Positions 41,877 to 50,519 of a stretch of DNA of 64,000 bases are shown one piece after another. The notes under the pieces are model-generated. The model ran no database searches, was not told the origin of the DNA, and saw only the letters and a list, made by a program, of their open reading frames with translations. Source of the DNA: an uncultured Alphaproteobacteria bacterium (GTDB lineage Bacteria > Pseudomonadota > Alphaproteobacteria > RF32 > CAG-239); NCBI GenBank assembly GCA_934254585.1, contig CAKQLF010000001.1:318564-382563 (forward strand), in the 5' to 3' direction. The number at the start of each line of letters is the position of its first letter. The stretch's first letter is position 1. The position numbers and the translations under genes were made by a program.

Positions 41877-42566
41877 ATGGTAAATGACTATCCGCATATT
41901 TTAGTTGTTGACGACGATTTGCGTTTGCGCAACTTGTTGCAACGATATTTGCAGGAAAACGGGTTTGCCGTTACCGGTGCAAAAGATGCCGAAAATGCGC
42001 GGATGTTCTTAAATCAATATCTATTTGATTTGCTGATTGTTGATGTTATGATGCCGAATGAAACCGGTATAGAGTTTTTACAAAAACTTCGAAACGACAG
42101 CAATGTGCCTGCCATAATTTTAACAGCAATGGGTGAAACGTCGGACAGAATAGCCGGATTGGAGGCGGGAGCCGATGATTATCTGCCTAAGCCTTTTGAG
42201 CCTAAAGAATTGGTTTTGCGCATTAATAACATATTACGCAGAGTTCCGGCTAAAAACAATGAAGTCAAAAAAACTCTGAGATTTGGTGATTTTTTGTATG
42301 ATTTGGAAAAGAAAGAACTAAGTGAAAAAAACGGAGAAATTATCCATATCACACCAATTGAACAGGCTTTGTTGAATACGTTGGGAGCTAAATGCGGACA
42401 GATTTTTACCCGTGAGCAATTGGCAACAATGTTGGGGGCTGGTCAAAATTCGCGGTCAGTAGATGTACAAATTACCAGATTGCGAAAAAAAATTGAAACA
42501 GATTCTAAAAATCCGCGTTATCTGCAAACTGTGCGCGGTCAAGGATATATGTTGTTGACGGAATAA
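41877..42566 (+). CDS. OmpR-family response regulator
   Basis: The 229-residue product has a receiver domain with an acidic pocket near residues 12-14, phosphoacceptor Asp56 in Ile-Val-Asp-Val-Met-Met-Pro, and Ala-Asp-Asp-Tyr-Leu-Pro-Lys-Pro-Phe-Glu-Pro. The winged-helix output domain ends Val-Arg-Gly-Gln-Gly-Tyr-Met-Leu. It is closest to the OmpR/PetR branch that alphaproteobacteria carry beside an EnvZ-like kinase. The kinase gene starts 17 bases later and is the obvious partner. The signal and regulon are not visible here. Confidence 0.93.
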   Translation: MVNDYPHILVVDDDLRLRNLLQRYLQENGFAVTGAKDAENARMFLNQYLFDLLIVDVMMPNETGIEFLQKLRNDSNVPAIILTAMGETSDRIAGLEAGADDYLPKPFEPKELVLRINNILRRVPAKNNEVKKTLRFGDFLYDLEKKELSEKNGEIIHITPIEQALLNTLGAKCGQIFTREQLATMLGAGQNSRSVDVQITRLRKKIETDSKNPRYLQTVRGQGYMLLTE

Positions 42567-42583
42567 AAAAAAAGGAGAAAACT

Positions 42584-43939
42584 ATGCATATTACATTTCC
42601 TAAAAAAATTGGCAATTTATTGGTGGGACTGAGGAGACATCTGTTGCCGCGAGGTTTGTTCTTTAGAACAATGTTGTTGATTTTTATACCGCTTATTGTG
42701 GTGCAGGTTGTTTCTATCTATGCTTTTTTAGATGGTAACTGGACTAAGGTCGGACGCCGTCTTTCGGATAATTTGGCGGCTAATATGGCTTTTGTTATGC
42801 AGATGCATAAAACCAACGAGGATTTTGATTATGTTAAGCAGATGTCATCTTCTATTTATGGTTTAGATGTCAGCTATTATGATAATGAAACAAAACATAC
42901 TGTTTGGCGTAAAAATAAAAAAGACAGTCCGTTTGTTACGGGATTTTTATCTGAATCGTTGCACCAACAATTTCCGAATGCTAATACCGAAATTTTTTTG
43001 GGAAAACATCGTTCGAGTTTGAATATTTTAGTTGATACGGATCAAGGGTTATATGTATTTAATTCTTCGGTTAAAAATATTTTCAGCAGCTCTATTTTCG
43101 GTTTTGTGCTTTGGATGATTGGGTCGTCATTATTGTTGTTTGTGGTTGCGGTTTTATTTTTGCGAGTGCAAGTTCGCTCAATTTCACAGTTGGCTACCGC
43201 GGCCGAAGACTTTGGTAAGGGTATTAATACCAAATTCAAACCGTTTGGTTCTATTGAAGTCCGTCGCGCCGGTTTGGCTTTTACTAAGATGAAAGAACGT
43301 ATTATGCGGCAGATATCCGAAAAAACGCAAATGCTTGCCGGTGTTTCTCACGATTTGCGCACACCGCTTACGCGTATGAAATTGCAAATGGCAATGTTGC
43401 CGGAAACAAAAGAAAATAAAGAATTTATGCAAGATATTGATGAAATGGAAAAAATGCTTGATGGCTATTTGTCATACGTTAGTGGCGAAGGCGGAGAGAA
43501 ATCGACTTTTGTCGATGTAAATGAAATGGTTTCAAGCATAATCAATAAATATCGAAAAAATTCCAACGCAATGATTCGCTATTCTACTAACTATGATGTC
43601 AGTGCAATTCAAGGAAGAGAGCAGGCTTTGCGCCGTGCTTTCAGTAATGTGATTGAAAATGCTTTTCATTATGGCAAAACAATTGCCGTGAAGTTGGAAA
43701 GTGATGATAACCATCTGGAATTGGCTGTAGATGATGATGGTCCGGGAATTCCGGCTGATAAGCGTGATGATGTGTTTAAGGCTTTCTATCGTGTTGATGG
43801 TTCACGCAACAAAGAAACCGGTGGTGTCGGCTTGGGCTTGGCTATTGCTAAAGATGTTATTGTTTCTCACGGTGGAACGATTACTTTGGGGGATAGTGAA
43901 TTGGGAGGTTTGAGAGTTCTCATCAGTATACCCTTGTAA
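42584..43939 (+). CDS. EnvZ-like sensor histidine kinase
   Basis: The 451-residue kinase has two transmembrane helices (about residues 28-48 and 170-194) enclosing a periplasmic sensor domain of about 120 residues. A HAMP segment follows. The DHp helix has His256 in Val-Ser-His-Asp-Leu-Arg-Thr-Pro-Leu-Thr-Arg-Met, and the ATPase domain carries Asn-Val-Ile-Glu-Asn-Ala, Asp-Asp-Asp-Gly-Pro-Gly-Ile and Gly-Val-Gly-Leu-Gly-Leu-Ala. AAAGGAG precedes the ATG. It pairs with the response regulator directly upstream. A terminator lies about 70 bases downstream. Confidence 0.94.
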   Translation: MHITFPKKIGNLLVGLRRHLLPRGLFFRTMLLIFIPLIVVQVVSIYAFLDGNWTKVGRRLSDNLAANMAFVMQMHKTNEDFDYVKQMSSSIYGLDVSYYDNETKHTVWRKNKKDSPFVTGFLSESLHQQFPNANTEIFLGKHRSSLNILVDTDQGLYVFNSSVKNIFSSSIFGFVLWMIGSSLLLFVVAVLFLRVQVRSISQLATAAEDFGKGINTKFKPFGSIEVRRAGLAFTKMKERIMRQISEKTQMLAGVSHDLRTPLTRMKLQMAMLPETKENKEFMQDIDEMEKMLDGYLSYVSGEGGEKSTFVDVNEMVSSIINKYRKNSNAMIRYSTNYDVSAIQGREQALRRAFSNVIENAFHYGKTIAVKLESDDNHLELAVDDDGPGIPADKRDDVFKAFYRVDGSRNKETGGVGLGLAIAKDVIVSHGGTITLGDSELGGLRVLISIPL

Positions 43940-44007
43940 TAGAGGACTAAACCGTATTCGCCGCTATTTGGGATATGGTAGCTACAGAAGTCGCTTTTCG
44001 TGGTGAT

Positions 44008-44043
44008 AACAAAAACAAGGCTCATTTTAGAACCTTGTTTTTG
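44008..44043 (+). terminator. Intrinsic terminator after the two-component operon
   Basis: ACAAAAACAAGG and CCTTGTTTTTGT form a long stem around a loop of about 11 bases. A second hairpin without a T run (AGCC.CGCG/CGCG.GGCT) lies at 44052-44074. Confidence 0.75.
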
Positions 44044-44175
44044 TATCCGAATAGCCCCGCGTTTTACGCGAGGCTAAGTTTTGATTAAATGTTTTTATCA
44101 GAAAAATAATGTCGGAGATTTTAGAACTGCTTTGACTTTTTAGTTTAGAGACGGTTCATTTCTCCTGATTGTTGC

Positions 44176-45282
44176 TTAAACTTCATCGGCGGAAATAAGC
44201 ATTGAAGTACTGGTCAGCAGAATAATCAGTGTCGGTGCAGATACGGCCAACCATACCGGAATGTAGCCATTAACTCCAAAGGCATAAACCACTTGAGATG
44301 AAAAATACACAATAAACCCAATGGCAATGCTGAGAATTATGCGAGCCAAAATTCCCGAGCCTCGTTGGGTGTTTTGCAGCATAAAAATAGCGGCAATCAT
44401 CAACATTCCGACCAAAGTAAACGGCGACATCAACAAGCTAAGATATCTCATCCAATGGCGGCGCGCCGAAAAACCGGCGTGTTCATAAAAGGCAATGGTT
44501 TCAGGCAGCTGCCAAAATGAAATTGCATCGGGTTCAATAAAGTTTTCTTTTATACGTTCAATATTGATGCTGGTTTTATAGGCGTAATCCATTAAAAATT
44601 TCACCGGTTTACTTCCTTCTAAAACTTTAACGTCTTTAAGATTAAATGTGTCACCTTCCAAAGTGGCAAAATAAGCTTCATAGCCCTTCAAAATTTTAGC
44701 ATTGGGGCCGAGTTCCGTAATGCTGACATCTCGCATCCATAAAGTGTTGTTCTCTTGGCGCAGAGTTTTAGCCTGAATTAGTAAAACTTTATTATCGGCA
44801 ACAGCTTCGCGTATCCATAATCCTTTGCTTGAAAACAACACGGCGTTGGGATTATGCGTTTCAAGACGATAATCTAAAATTTCGTGTAATTCATACATTT
44901 TGGCGGCTAAAGGATTGAACAGCATTGTGTTGGCCAGTCCCAGTAAAAAAGCGGCTATGATTAATGGTTTCAAAAATCCGAACATTGAAACGCCGGCAGA
45001 GCGAATGATTACAAATTCATTGTTTTTACTTAAACGCCAAAAAGTTATCATCGCGGCCACCATCATCACAAAAGGTATGACAATTTCGACTGTTTTGGTG
45101 ACGCGGGTAACAGCCAGTTGGGCGGCAAACCACATTGTAACATCATTGCGTCCCGATATTTTTCGCAACGTTTCAATAGAATCGAACATTAAAATAATGC
45201 CCAAAATGGCGAATAACACCATAAAAAAGTTACCTAGCAGTTGGCGGTTAAGATAACGGCTTAAGATTGCAAAAAATTTCAT
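44176..45282 (-). CDS. lptG: LPS export ABC transporter permease LptG
   Basis: LptG with LptF forms the membrane channel of the LptB2FG transporter, which extracts LPS from the inner membrane. The 368-residue product has the LptF/G arrangement: three transmembrane helices in the first 110 residues, a periplasmic beta-jellyroll of about 150 residues, and three helices at the end. The N-terminal Tyr-Leu-Asn-Arg-Gln-Leu-Leu-Gly-Asn-Phe and Phe-Asp-Ser-Ile-Glu-Thr-Leu-Arg-Lys fit LptG better than LptF. lptF is not adjacent, contrary to the usual pair. It begins three bases after cysK ends. Confidence 0.87.
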   Translation of the reverse strand: MKFFAILSRYLNRQLLGNFFMVLFAILGIILMFDSIETLRKISGRNDVTMWFAAQLAVTRVTKTVEIVIPFVMMVAAMITFWRLSKNNEFVIIRSAGVSMFGFLKPLIIAAFLLGLANTMLFNPLAAKMYELHEILDYRLETHNPNAVLFSSKGLWIREAVADNKVLLIQAKTLRQENNTLWMRDVSITELGPNAKILKGYEAYFATLEGDTFNLKDVKVLEGSKPVKFLMDYAYKTSINIERIKENFIEPDAISFWQLPETIAFYEHAGFSARRHWMRYLSLLMSPFTLVGMLMIAAIFMLQNTQRGSGILARIILSIAIGFIVYFSSQVVYAFGVNGYIPVWLAVSAPTLIILLTSTSMLISADEV

Positions 45283-45285
45283 AAT

Positions 45286-46236
45286 TTATTCCTGTTCGGT
45301 AATTGAAGTTTCATTGAAAAATGGGTCGGAAAGATAACGCTCAATGCTATCGGGCAGGATAACCACAATATTTTTGCCGTTCATTTCTTCTCGAGAGGCC
45401 AAATTCAGAGCGGCACAAATTGCGGCAGCAGCGGAAACGCCGATAGGCAAACCATCGGTTTGAGCTACAGTTTTAGTCATTTCCAGAGCATCTTTGCTCG
45501 AGACTTTATAAACTTCATCAATCAATTCCGGTCGATATAGTGGCGGAATAAAGCCGGCTCCGATGCCGCCGATTTTGTGTGCTCCCTTGTTGCCGCCGCT
45601 CAATACCGGACTTTCTGCAGGTTCAACAGCCATCACATATAAATCGGGAATGCAGGATTTGAGCGCGGAGGCTATACCTGATATTGTTCCCGCAGTGCCG
45701 ACACCGCAAACTATGGCGTCAACATTGCCGCCTGTGTCTTCCATAATTTCAACACCGGTGGTTAACTGGTGCGCTTCTACATTAGCCGGATTCTCAAATT
45801 GTTTAAATTCTATCAGATTGGCGGAGCGAGCTTTCAATATTTCAACTTTTTTAAGCGCGCCGGCCATACCTTCATCGGCAGGAGTTAATAAAACTTCGGC
45901 ACCAAATTGACGAATTAAAGCTATTTTTTCTCTTGCCATATTTTCGGGCATAACAATAACCAACTTATATCCTCTTTCGGCGCAAAAAGCCGCTAAGCCA
46001 ACACCGGTGTTACCGGAAGTGGCTTCAATAAACACCGTGTCAGAGTTAATTTTGCTGAAAGGTGCCTTGTTTATCATATTTAAGGCCACGCGGTCTTTTA
46101 CGGAAAAAATCGGGTTATAAAATTCGCATTTTCCTAAGATATTGGCTTTACATTCAAACTTTTTCATCAATTTATTGAGCTTTAAAAGCGGAGTGCGGCC
46201 AACCAATTCTTCAATAGATTCATATATCTTCGGCAT
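45286..46236 (-). CDS. cysK: Cysteine synthase (O-acetylserine sulfhydrylase)
   Basis: CysK makes cysteine from O-acetylserine and sulfide, using PLP. The 316-residue product carries Gly-Arg-Thr-Pro-Leu-Leu-Lys-Leu, the PLP Lys47 in Phe-Ser-Val-Lys-Asp-Arg, the substrate loop Thr-Ser-Gly-Asn-Thr-Gly, and a glycine-rich phosphate loop Gly-Val-Gly-Thr-Ala-Gly-Thr near residue 175. The Cys-rich proteins of this genome imply a high demand for cysteine, though that link is only a thought. Cystathionine beta-synthase-like relatives are less likely because no CBS domain is present. Confidence 0.93.
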   Translation of the reverse strand: MPKIYESIEELVGRTPLLKLNKLMKKFECKANILGKCEFYNPIFSVKDRVALNMINKAPFSKINSDTVFIEATSGNTGVGLAAFCAERGYKLVIVMPENMAREKIALIRQFGAEVLLTPADEGMAGALKKVEILKARSANLIEFKQFENPANVEAHQLTTGVEIMEDTGGNVDAIVCGVGTAGTISGIASALKSCIPDLYVMAVEPAESPVLSGGNKGAHKIGGIGAGFIPPLYRPELIDEVYKVSSKDALEMTKTVAQTDGLPIGVSAAAAICAALNLASREEMNGKNIVVILPDSIERYLSDPFFNETSITEQE

Positions 46237-46240
46237 TTTT

Positions 46241-46639
46241 TTATTTCCTTATTCTGACTATCAAATTTTTGAAACCGTTACTAAGAGTGGCGTCAAACGG
46301 AATGCTCGAAACCATAATATCTTCAGCTAATTGCCAGCTGAGAAGTCCGTTATCAATTTGAGCGTTTTCGACATCATAAACATCAAAAATTTGAGTTTCC
46401 TTAAAATATTTTTCATTTTCTTCCACATTGGTGTGTAGCGTATAATGAAAAGTAGGTGTTTCGCTCAGAGAAAGGTAAGACGTTTGCGGAAAAGAATATA
46501 ATCCGGAAATTTTGTCATATTGGCAGAGCAGTAAATTGTCTTTTACTACTACAACATAGTTGATTTCTCTTTTTTCGGCTTTGGCGGTGTCAAAAAAGAA
46601 AACGGCTCCATATTTATTGGTGAAAGGAACTTTAGTCAT
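46241..46639 (-). CDS. Hypothetical protein, faintly NUDIX-like
   Basis: The 132-residue product is not clearly assignable. Its middle (Leu-Leu-Leu-Cys-Gln-Tyr-Asp-Lys-Ile-Ser-Gly-Leu-Tyr-Ser-Phe-Pro-Gln) recalls the strand that precedes a NUDIX box. The Glu-rich box itself is missing, so it may be a degenerate or only superficially similar fold. The ATG at 46639 overlaps the end of gmk by eight bases, and cysK follows after four bases, so gmk, this gene, cysK and lptG form one minus-strand operon. A longer reading from 46669 is less likely. Confidence 0.65.
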   Translation of the reverse strand: MTKVPFTNKYGAVFFFDTAKAEKREINYVVVVKDNLLLCQYDKISGLYSFPQTSYLSLSETPTFHYTLHTNVEENEKYFKETQIFDVYDVENAQIDNGLLSWQLAEDIMVSSIPFDATLSNGFKNLIVRIRK

Positions 46640-47294
46640 ATTCGGCTTCTTTCTCAAGTTGGGCGACAAACTGTTCTAGGCCGGTTTGGCGAACGCGTTT
46701 CATTCTTTCGGCGGAGATAATTTCTCGCACGGTTTCAACCGTTTGATTTACATCAACATTGACAACGACATAATCATATTCTTTCCAATGCTGTATTTTT
46801 TCCAAAATCAAACTCATTCTTTTGTTGATAACTTCTTTGCTGTCGGTGCCGCGACCTTCCAGACGTTGGCGTAGTTCGTGGATTGATGGCGGTAGAAAAT
46901 AAATAGAAACAACATCATCAGGGGCTTTTTCTTTCATTTGTCGTAAACCAACCCAATCCATATCAAAAACCACGTCTTGACCGACATTTATAAAGCTATC
47001 GACTTCGGAGCGCAGAGTGCCATAGCGGGAACCGTATTGCGAATCAACGTGTTCATAAAATGCATCTTGTTTTAACAATTCATCATATTTTTCATTACTG
47101 ATATAAAAATAATCAACCCCATCTTTTTCGCCTTCACGCGGTTGGCGAGTGGTGACGGATACTGAGAACTTTAAATTATTGTCCAATGTCATCAACTTTT
47201 TGATAACAGACGTTTTACCAGTTCCTGACGGAGCTTCAATAATAAACATTGCGCCACGGCGAACTTTTTTTAATGTGTTGATAATGTCAGTCAT
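46632..47294 (-). CDS. gmk: Guanylate kinase
   Basis: Gmk phosphorylates GMP to GDP. The 220-residue product has the P-loop Ala-Pro-Ser-Gly-Thr-Gly-Lys-Thr-Ser near residue 21, the GMP-binding Ser-Val-Thr-Thr-Arg-Gln-Pro-Arg-Glu-Gly-Glu and Tyr-Gly-Ser-Arg-Tyr-Gly, and Phe-Asp-Met-Asp-Trp-Val-Gly near residue 110. It heads the minus-strand operon with cysK and lptG. Confidence 0.96.
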   Translation of the reverse strand: MTDIINTLKKVRRGAMFIIEAPSGTGKTSVIKKLMTLDNNLKFSVSVTTRQPREGEKDGVDYFYISNEKYDELLKQDAFYEHVDSQYGSRYGTLRSEVDSFINVGQDVVFDMDWVGLRQMKEKAPDDVVSIYFLPPSIHELRQRLEGRGTDSKEVINKRMSLILEKIQHWKEYDYVVVNVDVNQTVETVREIISAERMKRVRQTGLEQFVAQLEKEAEYD

Positions 47295-47384
47295 TTTCTA
47301 CCTCTTGAAAAATAAACGCATTTATAATATAACCTGAAAATAGCATATAACGCAACAGTTAAAATTTTACTAGGATAATGGATT

Positions 47385-48149
47385 ATGCAGAAAAAGATTG
47401 AAAATATTCTTATTACAGGTGCTTCTTCGGGCATTGGCGAAGCTTTAGCCTATATGTATGCAAGCAGGGGAGCCAAAAAATTGTTTTTGAGCGGGCGAAA
47501 TGAAGAACGTCTGCAAAGTGTCGGGCAAAAATGCCGAACTCAAGGAGCTGAGGTTGAGTGTAAAATTATTGATGTTGCCGATAGAAAAGCTATGGAAAAA
47601 TGGTTGCAAGAATGTAATCAAAAGGCTCCTCTTAATTTGGTTATCGCCAATGCCGGAGTTTCTACAGGTGAGGAAACGCCGGATAATATTTACAGCACAT
47701 TCAACACTAATGTTATGGGGGTTATTAACACGGTAACACCGGCGGTTGAGATTTATAAGCAAATAAACGAAAACAAAACAAAAATTATAGCCATAACCGC
47801 GTCAATTGCCGGTTATCACGGTCTTAGTGCCTGCCCATCATATAGTGCGAGCAAAGCTTGTGTTAAAGCTTATGGTGAAGCTTTGCGCAATAGTTTGCAT
47901 TTAAACGGCATACAGGTTAATGTTATATGCCCTGGTTTTGTGCGCTCGCGTATAACCGACAAAAATACCTGTCCGATGCCGTTTTTTATGGAGGCTCCGA
48001 AAGCGGCGGAAATTATTTATGAGGGTATCAATAAAAATGTTGGGTTGATTGCTTTTCCGTGGCCGATGCGCTTTGGAGTGTGGTTGCTCTCAATTTTGCC
48101 GAATTGTTTGAGTGATTATATTTATAGCCGTTTGCCGCATAAGGTGTAA
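47385..48149 (+). CDS. Short-chain dehydrogenase/reductase
   Basis: The 254-residue product is a classical SDR. The nucleotide loop is Thr-Gly-Ala-Ser-Ser-Gly-Ile-Gly near residue 11, Asn-Ala-Gly-Val near 89, catalytic Ser near 139 and Tyr-Ser-Ala-Ser-Lys near 153. An Arg and Asn after the second strand (Ser-Gly-Arg-Asn) favour NADPH. The C-terminus is hydrophobic, which suggests membrane association. The substrate is unknown. tag begins six bases later. Confidence 0.88.
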   Translation: MQKKIENILITGASSGIGEALAYMYASRGAKKLFLSGRNEERLQSVGQKCRTQGAEVECKIIDVADRKAMEKWLQECNQKAPLNLVIANAGVSTGEETPDNIYSTFNTNVMGVINTVTPAVEIYKQINENKTKIIAITASIAGYHGLSACPSYSASKACVKAYGEALRNSLHLNGIQVNVICPGFVRSRITDKNTCPMPFFMEAPKAAEIIYEGINKNVGLIAFPWPMRFGVWLLSILPNCLSDYIYSRLPHKV

Positions 48150-48154
48150 AATAA

Positions 48155-48703
48155 ATGCGTTGTTCTTGGGTGGCTGAAAATTGCGATATTTATGCGCGTT
48201 ATCACGATGAAGAGTGGGGAAGGCCGCTGCATAATGAACAAAAACTCTTTGAAATGTTAATTTTAGAAGGGTTTCAAGCCGGATTATCGTGGCTTACGGT
48301 TTTGAAAAAACGTGAGGCGTTCCGAGCCGAGTTTGCTGATTTTGTTCCTGAAAAAGTGGCTGATTTTACGGAAGATAAAATTGAAAGAATGCTTAATAAT
48401 CCGCAAATTATCCGTAGTCGGCAAAAAATTAGTGCGGCAATAAATAATGCAGCTGTATTTTTGGAAATTCAAAAAGAATATGGTTCGTTTGATAAATATA
48501 TCTGGCATTTTACCGGCGGGGAAACAGTTAAATACAATATTTTTCCGCCGAGAACGCATAATGAGCTGTCGGACAGAATTGCTAAAGATTTACAGAAAAG
48601 AGGAATGAAATACGTCGGGAGTGTGATTATATATTCATATTTGCAGGCAATCGGGATAATAGATGATCACGAGCCGCAATGTTTTTGTTATGTTAAAAGC
48701 TAA
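48155..48703 (+). CDS. tag: DNA-3-methyladenine glycosylase I
   Basis: Tag removes 3-methyladenine from alkylated DNA. The 182-residue product begins Met-Arg-Cys-Ser-Trp-Val, with the zinc-binding Cys near the N-terminus and His/Cys near the C-terminus (His-Glu-Pro-Gln-Cys-Phe-Cys). It contains Tyr-His-Asp-Glu-Glu-Trp-Gly, Glu-Gly-Phe-Gln-Ala-Gly-Leu-Ser-Trp and Gly-Ser-Phe-Asp-Lys-Tyr-Ile-Trp. Its stop overlaps the stop of the converging gene at 48700. Confidence 0.95.
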   Translation: MRCSWVAENCDIYARYHDEEWGRPLHNEQKLFEMLILEGFQAGLSWLTVLKKREAFRAEFADFVPEKVADFTEDKIERMLNNPQIIRSRQKISAAINNAAVFLEIQKEYGSFDKYIWHFTGGETVKYNIFPPRTHNELSDRIAKDLQKRGMKYVGSVIIYSYLQAIGIIDDHEPQCFCYVKS

Positions 48704-49257
48704 TCACCGCGGTACAGGGCTTGTTTCCAAGCCAATAAAACTTCAGGCTTATGAACAGCGTTTTCTTTAGCTTTTCGAGCTAAAGTAATTTTTTTGTATT
48801 GCTCGATTTTTAAGTTTCGTTCGGCAGATTCTTTTAATTTTTCATTTTCAGGATTAGAATCCTCATTTTTTAGCTGTTCTTGGTCGAAATAGTCTTGAAT
48901 GTTGACTTCTAAAGTTGATTCTCTGCCGGATTTTTTCATATTTTGATAGGTTTCCAAAATAAGCGGAGAAAGCTGATTATAAAGTTTTTCGTAATAGCGG
49001 TAAAGCTCGGTTTTTTTAGCGTTGGGATTGTTGTTGGCAGACGGAAATTTGAAACTTCCGAAAGTGATTTCAAATTCTTTTCCGTTGATGTCCGTTAAGT
49101 AAACTGAATCGGCATAGTTTTCCAATTTATTATTTTGTTTTTTACGGCTGGCAAGAATCATCTCGTGAGTAGCTTTATCGGCTTGTATGATGTCTATTAT
49201 GATATTGTCTTTAAAAGGTTCTTTGCAGCAAAGAACTCGATATTGTTTTCCGTACAT
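48700..49257 (-). CDS. Hypothetical protein with a charged helical C-terminus
   Basis: I do not recognise this 185-residue protein. It starts Met-Tyr-Gly-Lys-Gln-Tyr-Arg-Val-Leu-Cys-Cys-Lys and has a beta-rich first half. From about residue 110 it is a Lys/Glu/Asn-rich, probably coiled-coil region. There is no signal or membrane segment. The ATG at 49257 has AGGAG five bases upstream and is preferred over the GTG at 49263. The 3' end overlaps tag by four bases tail to tail. Confidence 0.65.
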   Translation of the reverse strand: MYGKQYRVLCCKEPFKDNIIIDIIQADKATHEMILASRKKQNNKLENYADSVYLTDINGKEFEITFGSFKFPSANNNPNAKKTELYRYYEKLYNQLSPLILETYQNMKKSGRESTLEVNIQDYFDQEQLKNEDSNPENEKLKESAERNLKIEQYKKITLARKAKENAVHKPEVLLAWKQALYRGD

Positions 49258-49378
49258 AGTCACTCCTGTTATTATAAAAAAAATAGCATAATATCAGAAA
49301 ATAGTCCAGTTTTTTAAATAAAGCACTTGCATTTTTTTATAAAGTGGCCTAAAAACAATTTGACCATATTTATATTGC

Positions 49379-49469
49379 GGTAAGATGGCAGAGTGGTCGA
49401 ATGCGGTTGACTCGAAATCAATTGTACCCCTTTCGGGTACCTAGGGTTCGAATCCCTATCTTACCGCCA
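49379..49469 (+). tRNA. tRNA-Ser (anticodon CGA)
   Basis: The 91-base class II tRNA has acceptor arms GGTAAGA/TCTTACC, discriminator G and encoded CCA. The anticodon stem TTGA/TCAA has loop CTCGAAA (anticodon CGA, reading UCG). A long variable arm (GTACCC/GGGTAC) and GGTTCGAATCC complete it. Confidence 0.95.
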
Positions 49470-49475
49470 ATAAGA

Positions 49476-49500
49476 GAAAGCTCCCGAGAGGGAGCTTTTG
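49476..49500 (+). terminator. Intrinsic terminator after tRNA-Ser
   Basis: AAAGCTCCC and GGGAGCTTT pair around GAGA, followed by T residues, starting seven bases after the tRNA. Confidence 0.85.
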
Positions 49501-49561
49501 CTTATGTGGACGGTAGGTGTATAACCCTTACTATTTTAGCGACAAAACTGTGGTTTAAGCT

Positions 49562-50185
49562 TTAAAATTCTAAGATAAGTCCGCAAAGTTTGTTTACTTC
49601 CTTAGTGCAATAGTTGCATACGCTGTTAATTTCATTTAAGCTTATATTTCTGATACAACGTCTATTTTCGTTGCAATAATCGTTGCCAAAATAAATGTTT
49701 CCGTTTGTAAACCAAGCTTTATACAGGACAGAAGCCAAAGGTTGCACCATATTCTGCATAAGTGAGGAGCAAAATTTGGGCGAGAATGATGTTGAAACTC
49801 TACCACCGTCAACTGATTGAAATCCACCCAAATATATATCAATAACCAGAGCTCGATTGCGGGAAAAAATGTTGATTCTGTTGCCGTATGGATCGTTATA
49901 ACCGCAAGAGTCAAATTTTTCCCAGGTTTTCGGCACTAAATTTTTTGCCTCGACTACGCTGGTTAAGCCATATATACTTTCATTGGGTTTTGAAACATTT
50001 TGTAAATCTTTTAAGTTTTCTAAAAGTCCTTGCATTAAATAACTGTATTCACTTATGGCTTTATTAACCTTAAATTTTTCCATAGCCTTGGAATATCCTG
50101 CGATTCCGCCGACTGACAGCACCGCAATAATTGCAAGCACTCCAAGCATTTCTATCATCGAGCGGCCAAATTGATTTTGTTTCAT
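49562..50185 (-). CDS. Type IV prepilin-like protein with GRSMIE N-terminus (paralogue B)
   Basis: The 207-residue product begins with a short basic leader (Met-Lys-Gln-Asn-Gln-Phe-Gly) directly before Arg-Ser-Met-Ile-Glu. Gly is therefore -1 and Glu +5 of a prepilin-peptidase site, followed by about 20 hydrophobic residues (Gly-Val-Leu-Ala-Ile-Ile-Ala-Val-Leu-Ser-Val). The globular part holds about ten Cys, five of them near the C-terminus. The ATG at 50185 follows GGAAGGAAG. Paralogue A (12772) shares the N-terminal helix nearly exactly. No pilus machinery is nearby. The leader contains unusual structures, listed separately. Minor pilin or pseudopilin is the best class. Confidence 0.82.
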   Translation of the reverse strand: MKQNQFGRSMIEMLGVLAIIAVLSVGGIAGYSKAMEKFKVNKAISEYSYLMQGLLENLKDLQNVSKPNESIYGLTSVVEAKNLVPKTWEKFDSCGYNDPYGNRINIFSRNRALVIDIYLGGFQSVDGGRVSTSFSPKFCSSLMQNMVQPLASVLYKAWFTNGNIYFGNDYCNENRRCIRNISLNEINSVCNYCTKEVNKLCGLILEF

Positions 50186-50280
50186 TTCAACTTCCTTCCT
50201 TTTTTTATGCAACAAAAAAGCCATCGGCGAGATGGCTGGAAGTTGGAAACTACTTTGTACAAAATAGTGTAGCATATTAG
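50186..50280 (-). promoter_or_regulatory. Leader of prepilin B: terminator-like hairpin and ribosome-site complement
   Basis: Reading on the minus strand, AGCCATC/GATGGCT (50237-50219) forms a hairpin followed by TTTTTTG, which looks like an intrinsic terminator inside the 5' leader. Just before it, CAACTTCC (50245-50238) is an exact complement of GGAAGTTG (50195-50188), which overlaps the Shine-Dalgarno of the gene. The two elements together suggest attenuation or masking of the start, but no ligand or leader peptide is evident. Confidence 0.45.
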
Positions 50281-50478
50281 CATATAGCATATTTTGCTAC
50301 CTTCCAGCTATATAGCCAGAAGGTATAACAATTTTACGTCCAGATATCAGACGTGTACAAAAGAGGTTTCCACACCCCAGACAGACTATCGCCTATCCGG
50401 CTGTAATTTTAACGAAATATAACAGGAAAGTAAAGATAATTTTATAAAGTATGCAAAATATGATTTTGATAAATCAAC

Positions 50479-50518
50479 AAAAAACAGCTCTAACTCTTTC
50501 AGTTAAAGCTGTTTTTTT
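50479..50518 (-). terminator. Intrinsic terminator
   Basis: AACAGCT.TAACT and AGTTA.AGCTGTT pair, and T-rich tracts flank both sides. It lies just after the stop of the minus-strand gene at 50520. Confidence 0.82.
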
Positions 50519-50519
50519 G

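Noticed and set aside
44052..44074. Terminator for lptG
   Set aside because: The hairpin AGCC.CGCG/CGCG.GGCT has no T run on either strand and lies about 100 bases beyond the stop.
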